Position numbers and translations under genes: made by a program
Assembly (NCBI RefSeq): GCF_002865645.1
Contig: NW_020194518.1
Span: 248,001-312,000 of the forward strand
DNA: 64,000 nucleotides
From: Hyaloscypha bicolor E
Lineage: Eukaryota; Ascomycota; Leotiomycetes; Helotiales; Hyaloscyphaceae
Direction: 5' to 3'
Shown here: positions 61,801 through 64,000 of the stretch, one piece after another
Numbering within the stretch: the stretch's first letter is position 1
How the letters are laid out: each line of letters starts with the position of its first letter
Notes under the pieces: generated by a model
What the model saw: the letters and a program-made list of their open reading frames with translations, nothing else
Told to the model about the DNA's origin: nothing
Databases searched by the model: none

Positions 61801-63450
61801 GGATGGTGCGTTCTGAAAATATATCCCATGTTCAATGACTGACGCGTCTTCAGATAAGCTTATCACAAGCTTCCCTCTCAGATGGGGCGAGGTTAATGGA
61901 AAAGGCGAAGGCCATGATATCCTGGACTTACTGTTGAAGAGTTTGAGAAAAAGGCAGCGGAAGCCGATTGTCTCAATGTTCGACTTAGCAAGCGTCATAA
62001 TCCAGCGATGCGCCGGACTTGTAGCTGCACAACATGAGAGGCTGCCCCAAGAGTACGACATGCTCGGCAAGTTTCGGAAGGCTATTGGCTTAATTGTTAG
62101 TATCCCATGAAAGAAAAAATGATTTCCCTACTTACACAATTGCAGGCGAACGATGCAGCAAACTCTTTGAGGAAGTTCGATAAAACGGTCACTCGTCTTG
62201 ACTATTTGCGTCGCAATAGCTACTTAATCAAACTCCCGAAGAAAAATTACCGCAACTCTTCCGAGTCTGAATCGTCTGAAGATGACAGTGGTATCTCGGA
62301 CACTGAATCAGAGGAGTCTGATTCCGATTCCGATGTCAACCTCAACCCTTCCCGCTACGAGCAGGAGGTGAGGAGGCTGGAAGTACAGAGGGCCAACAAG
62401 AAACGGGAGAAAAAACTGGTTCAAAGTTTCAACCACATCGCCGCTGAGACCAGGCTACTCATTCAAATCAAAGACATCCAAGCCGAACTAGACATGGTGA
62501 TATCCATTCTGAAACCCCAGCTAAAGGTGATCCAAGAATTTGCGGCGGCCATCCCAGAAGCCATGAAAGGCACTGAGCACGCAAAATCACTTGTGCAAAT
62601 GCGGGAGAAAGGCACGAAGAAGCTGGATAAGTTCTGTGAGATGTTAAAGCAGTCAACGGGTGTTGATGAAGCGGTACGGTATCTCAATTTGGGTGATGTT
62701 CTATGATTTGCTGACTTTGGAACTCGTAGCTTAACCATCTTTTGAACTTAAAGCAAAAGCAGGCCAATGCCTCCGAGGCTCAAATTGCGAATAAGCTGGC
62801 GATTGAAACCGGCCGACAAGGCAAGGTATGTGTACCATCATGCATGAAAGACTCCGCTGACAAGAGCAGACACTCATGATCTTTACTGCTGTTACTATCA
62901 TCTTTGTAAGTTTCTTCTCTAGCTGATTTAAATCCTATTGTTTACCTTTATTACAGCTACCAGCATCGTTCATGGCAGCATTCCTCACGATTCCAATCGC
63001 TGACTACCCACATGACGACAAGGGCGCTTCAGCTATGACTCTACATTGGGCTTCAAAGTATATATGTGAGTAAAATCATGCCTGAGCCAAATCTATCATG
63101 ATGTTCTTCACAATTCTTCTCACACAGCTAATTCCCTCACAGTCTCCATCTCGTTTGGGATCAGCATCCCGCTACTAATCTTAGCCTTCAACTTCGCCAT
63201 ATTTGAAAACGGCGTCAAGAACCGCACTGGGCCCAGGGCAGCAACACATGTGCTCGGTCGGTTCTTCATCAGAGTTCACCAATGGCTGATGTTCCTTTTG
63301 GCCTGGATAAGATTATTGCTTTTGCATATATGGTATAGTTTTCTGGGGGACAAAAACAAGTGGAGAAGGAGGAGGTATCGTAGGGCGGGGAGGAGAGCTC
63401 TGAGGAGGAGACGAGGGATTTATAAACCTTATGAGTCTGCTGAGAACTAG
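58817..63450 (+). CDS. Hydrolase-like / ankyrin / CorA-like membrane protein, 14 exons
   Basis: Exons: 58,817-58,838; 58,891-58,965; 59,021-59,085; 59,133-60,107; 60,160-61,110; 61,158-61,172; 61,227-61,373; 61,424-61,805; 61,854-62,095; 62,146-62,697; 62,754-62,825; 62,870-62,905; 62,957-63,065; 63,128-63,450. They total 3,966 nt (1,321 residues). Introns are 44-62 nt, GT-AG, most with CTAAC or CTGAC branch sites. Residues about 57-330 resemble the alpha/beta-hydrolase domain of fungal NLR-type proteins, with AHANGE (235-240) for GHSxGG, so the Ser is Ala and hydrolysis is unlikely. Residues 453-520 are about two ankyrin repeats (GNTALHIVSRLGN; GQTALQIALKYGQ). From 687 there is a CorA-like domain (FTWYHVPANN; RRTLAQSFYPMLPDT; VDQLWLYILDD), then an acidic Ser-rich insert and helices. 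Hydrophobic segments are at about 1,167-1,190, 1,217-1,240 and 1,256-1,288, followed by an Arg-rich tail. No GMN motif is present, so ion transport is doubtful. The first three exons are the least certain. Function is unknown. Confidence 0.82.
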
Positions 63451-63610
63451 TAGCTTCTGGATAGTGCTATTTGTATTAGAGCCTTCCAAGCCACAAACAC
63501 CTCGCCTTCCATTCATCTCGTATCTCCTTGTCTCGTCATGTATGTTAGACTCAGGAAGAAGTCCCGGGCTGCTGCAAGCTCTGCTCCTGAGTAGGGTTAT
63601 TTACCCATTG
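63451..63610. other. Short convergent intergenic region
   Basis: 160 bp between the stop of the plus-strand gene and the stop of the minus-strand partial gene; it must hold both 3' ends. No clear polyadenylation signal was recognised. Confidence 0.5.
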
Positions 63611-63955
63611 CTATTCGGTACTATCCAAGTATTTTTCAGCCTGATACTCCTCGTCCCAGTACACCCACCTTCCAAGACCCTGGTCCCAAGTCTTGTTCGC
63701 TTTCATTTCGTTATCCCATTCCCAAGGGTAGCCATTGCCTATACTAGATAAGGATTCTATAGCTTTGCCTTTCTTCAAGTTAGTTAGTGGCTTTCGCTTG
63801 CCCGATAAGGCTCTGTATTTGCGACTGCTACTACTTGCGAAACTATCCGAAAGTAGGAGGCAGGACTTTGCCATTTTAAAGGTTTTTCTTCTGCCCTCTT
63901 TAAGCAGGTTATCTAGGGACTTTCGAATCTCTTTCAAGTATTTATCTTTCCCCTA
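63611..63955 (-). CDS. 3' exon of a gene entering from the right edge, unknown product
   Basis: An open minus-strand exon ends with TAG at 63,611. The likely 3' splice site is TTAATTAG just upstream of GGG AAA GAT (about 63,955), since an in-frame stop there rules out simple extension. The product part is basic and Ser-rich, then aromatic and acidic: YPWEWDNEMKANKTWDQ and GRWVYWDEEYQAEKYLDSTE. The W/Y-rich end looks like genuine coding sequence. No family was recognised. The gene converges on the CorA-like gene. Confidence 0.45.
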
Positions 63956-64000
63956 ATTAATAATATTCAAGATATACTTGCGGAACTCCATATAATAATC

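Noticed and set aside
63431..63751. 106-codon plus-strand frame
   Set aside because: It overlaps the end of the CorA-like gene and the opposite-strand partial exon, with no supporting motif.

Overview
The window looks like part of a filamentous ascomycete (Pezizomycotina) genome. The evidence is short (47-62 nt) introns with GT...CTAAC/CTGAC...AG signals, a fungal-type multi-domain gene, fungal transposon families, and very AT-rich blocks in which CA and TG dinucleotides are depleted in favour of TA. That last pattern is the signature of repeat-induced point mutation (RIP). The species cannot be named from the sequence alone.

Roughly 1-57,150 is an AT-rich, gene-poor transposon compartment; 57,150-64,000 is ordinary GC-balanced gene space, and the boundary is sharp. 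In the AT-rich part, position 1-3,700 is a RIP-decayed Ty3/gypsy chromovirus pol running off the left edge. Positions 5,397-6,446 hold a pair of 117-bp direct repeats around a more GC-rich spacer. Nest A (6,450-25,502) is a minus-strand Ty1/copia element split by a 13.1-kb Ty3/gypsy element (8,346-21,494) that has both LTRs and a 4-5 bp target duplication. Nest B (27,618-52,269) is a terminal-inverted-repeat element flanked by TA. It was split by a plus-strand Ty1/copia (30,132-49,475, TSD TTTAC). That copia was split in turn by a plus-strand Tad1-like LINE (32,688-44,637) and separately by a solo LTR (47,746-48,580, TSD GTATG). The LINE was itself split by a much younger minus-strand copy of the same LINE family (37,003-43,003, 13-bp TSD). 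Decay grades with nesting depth: the innermost LINE carries only seven in-frame stops. Further right are a decayed ORF with a Myb/SANT-like motif (53.3-55.4 kb), a MITE-like palindromic element, and arrays of direct and inverted repeats (55.5-56.2 kb).

The gene space holds one clear gene, 58,817-63,450 (+), which I model with 14 exons and 1,321 residues. Its domains are an alpha/beta-hydrolase-like N-terminal domain with a broken nucleophile elbow (AHANGE where GHSxGG is expected), a short ankyrin block, a CorA-like domain without the GMN signature, hydrophobic membrane segments and a very basic tail. A convergent minus-strand gene enters from the right edge (63,611-about 63,955). No rRNA gene, convincing tRNA gene or CRISPR array was seen.
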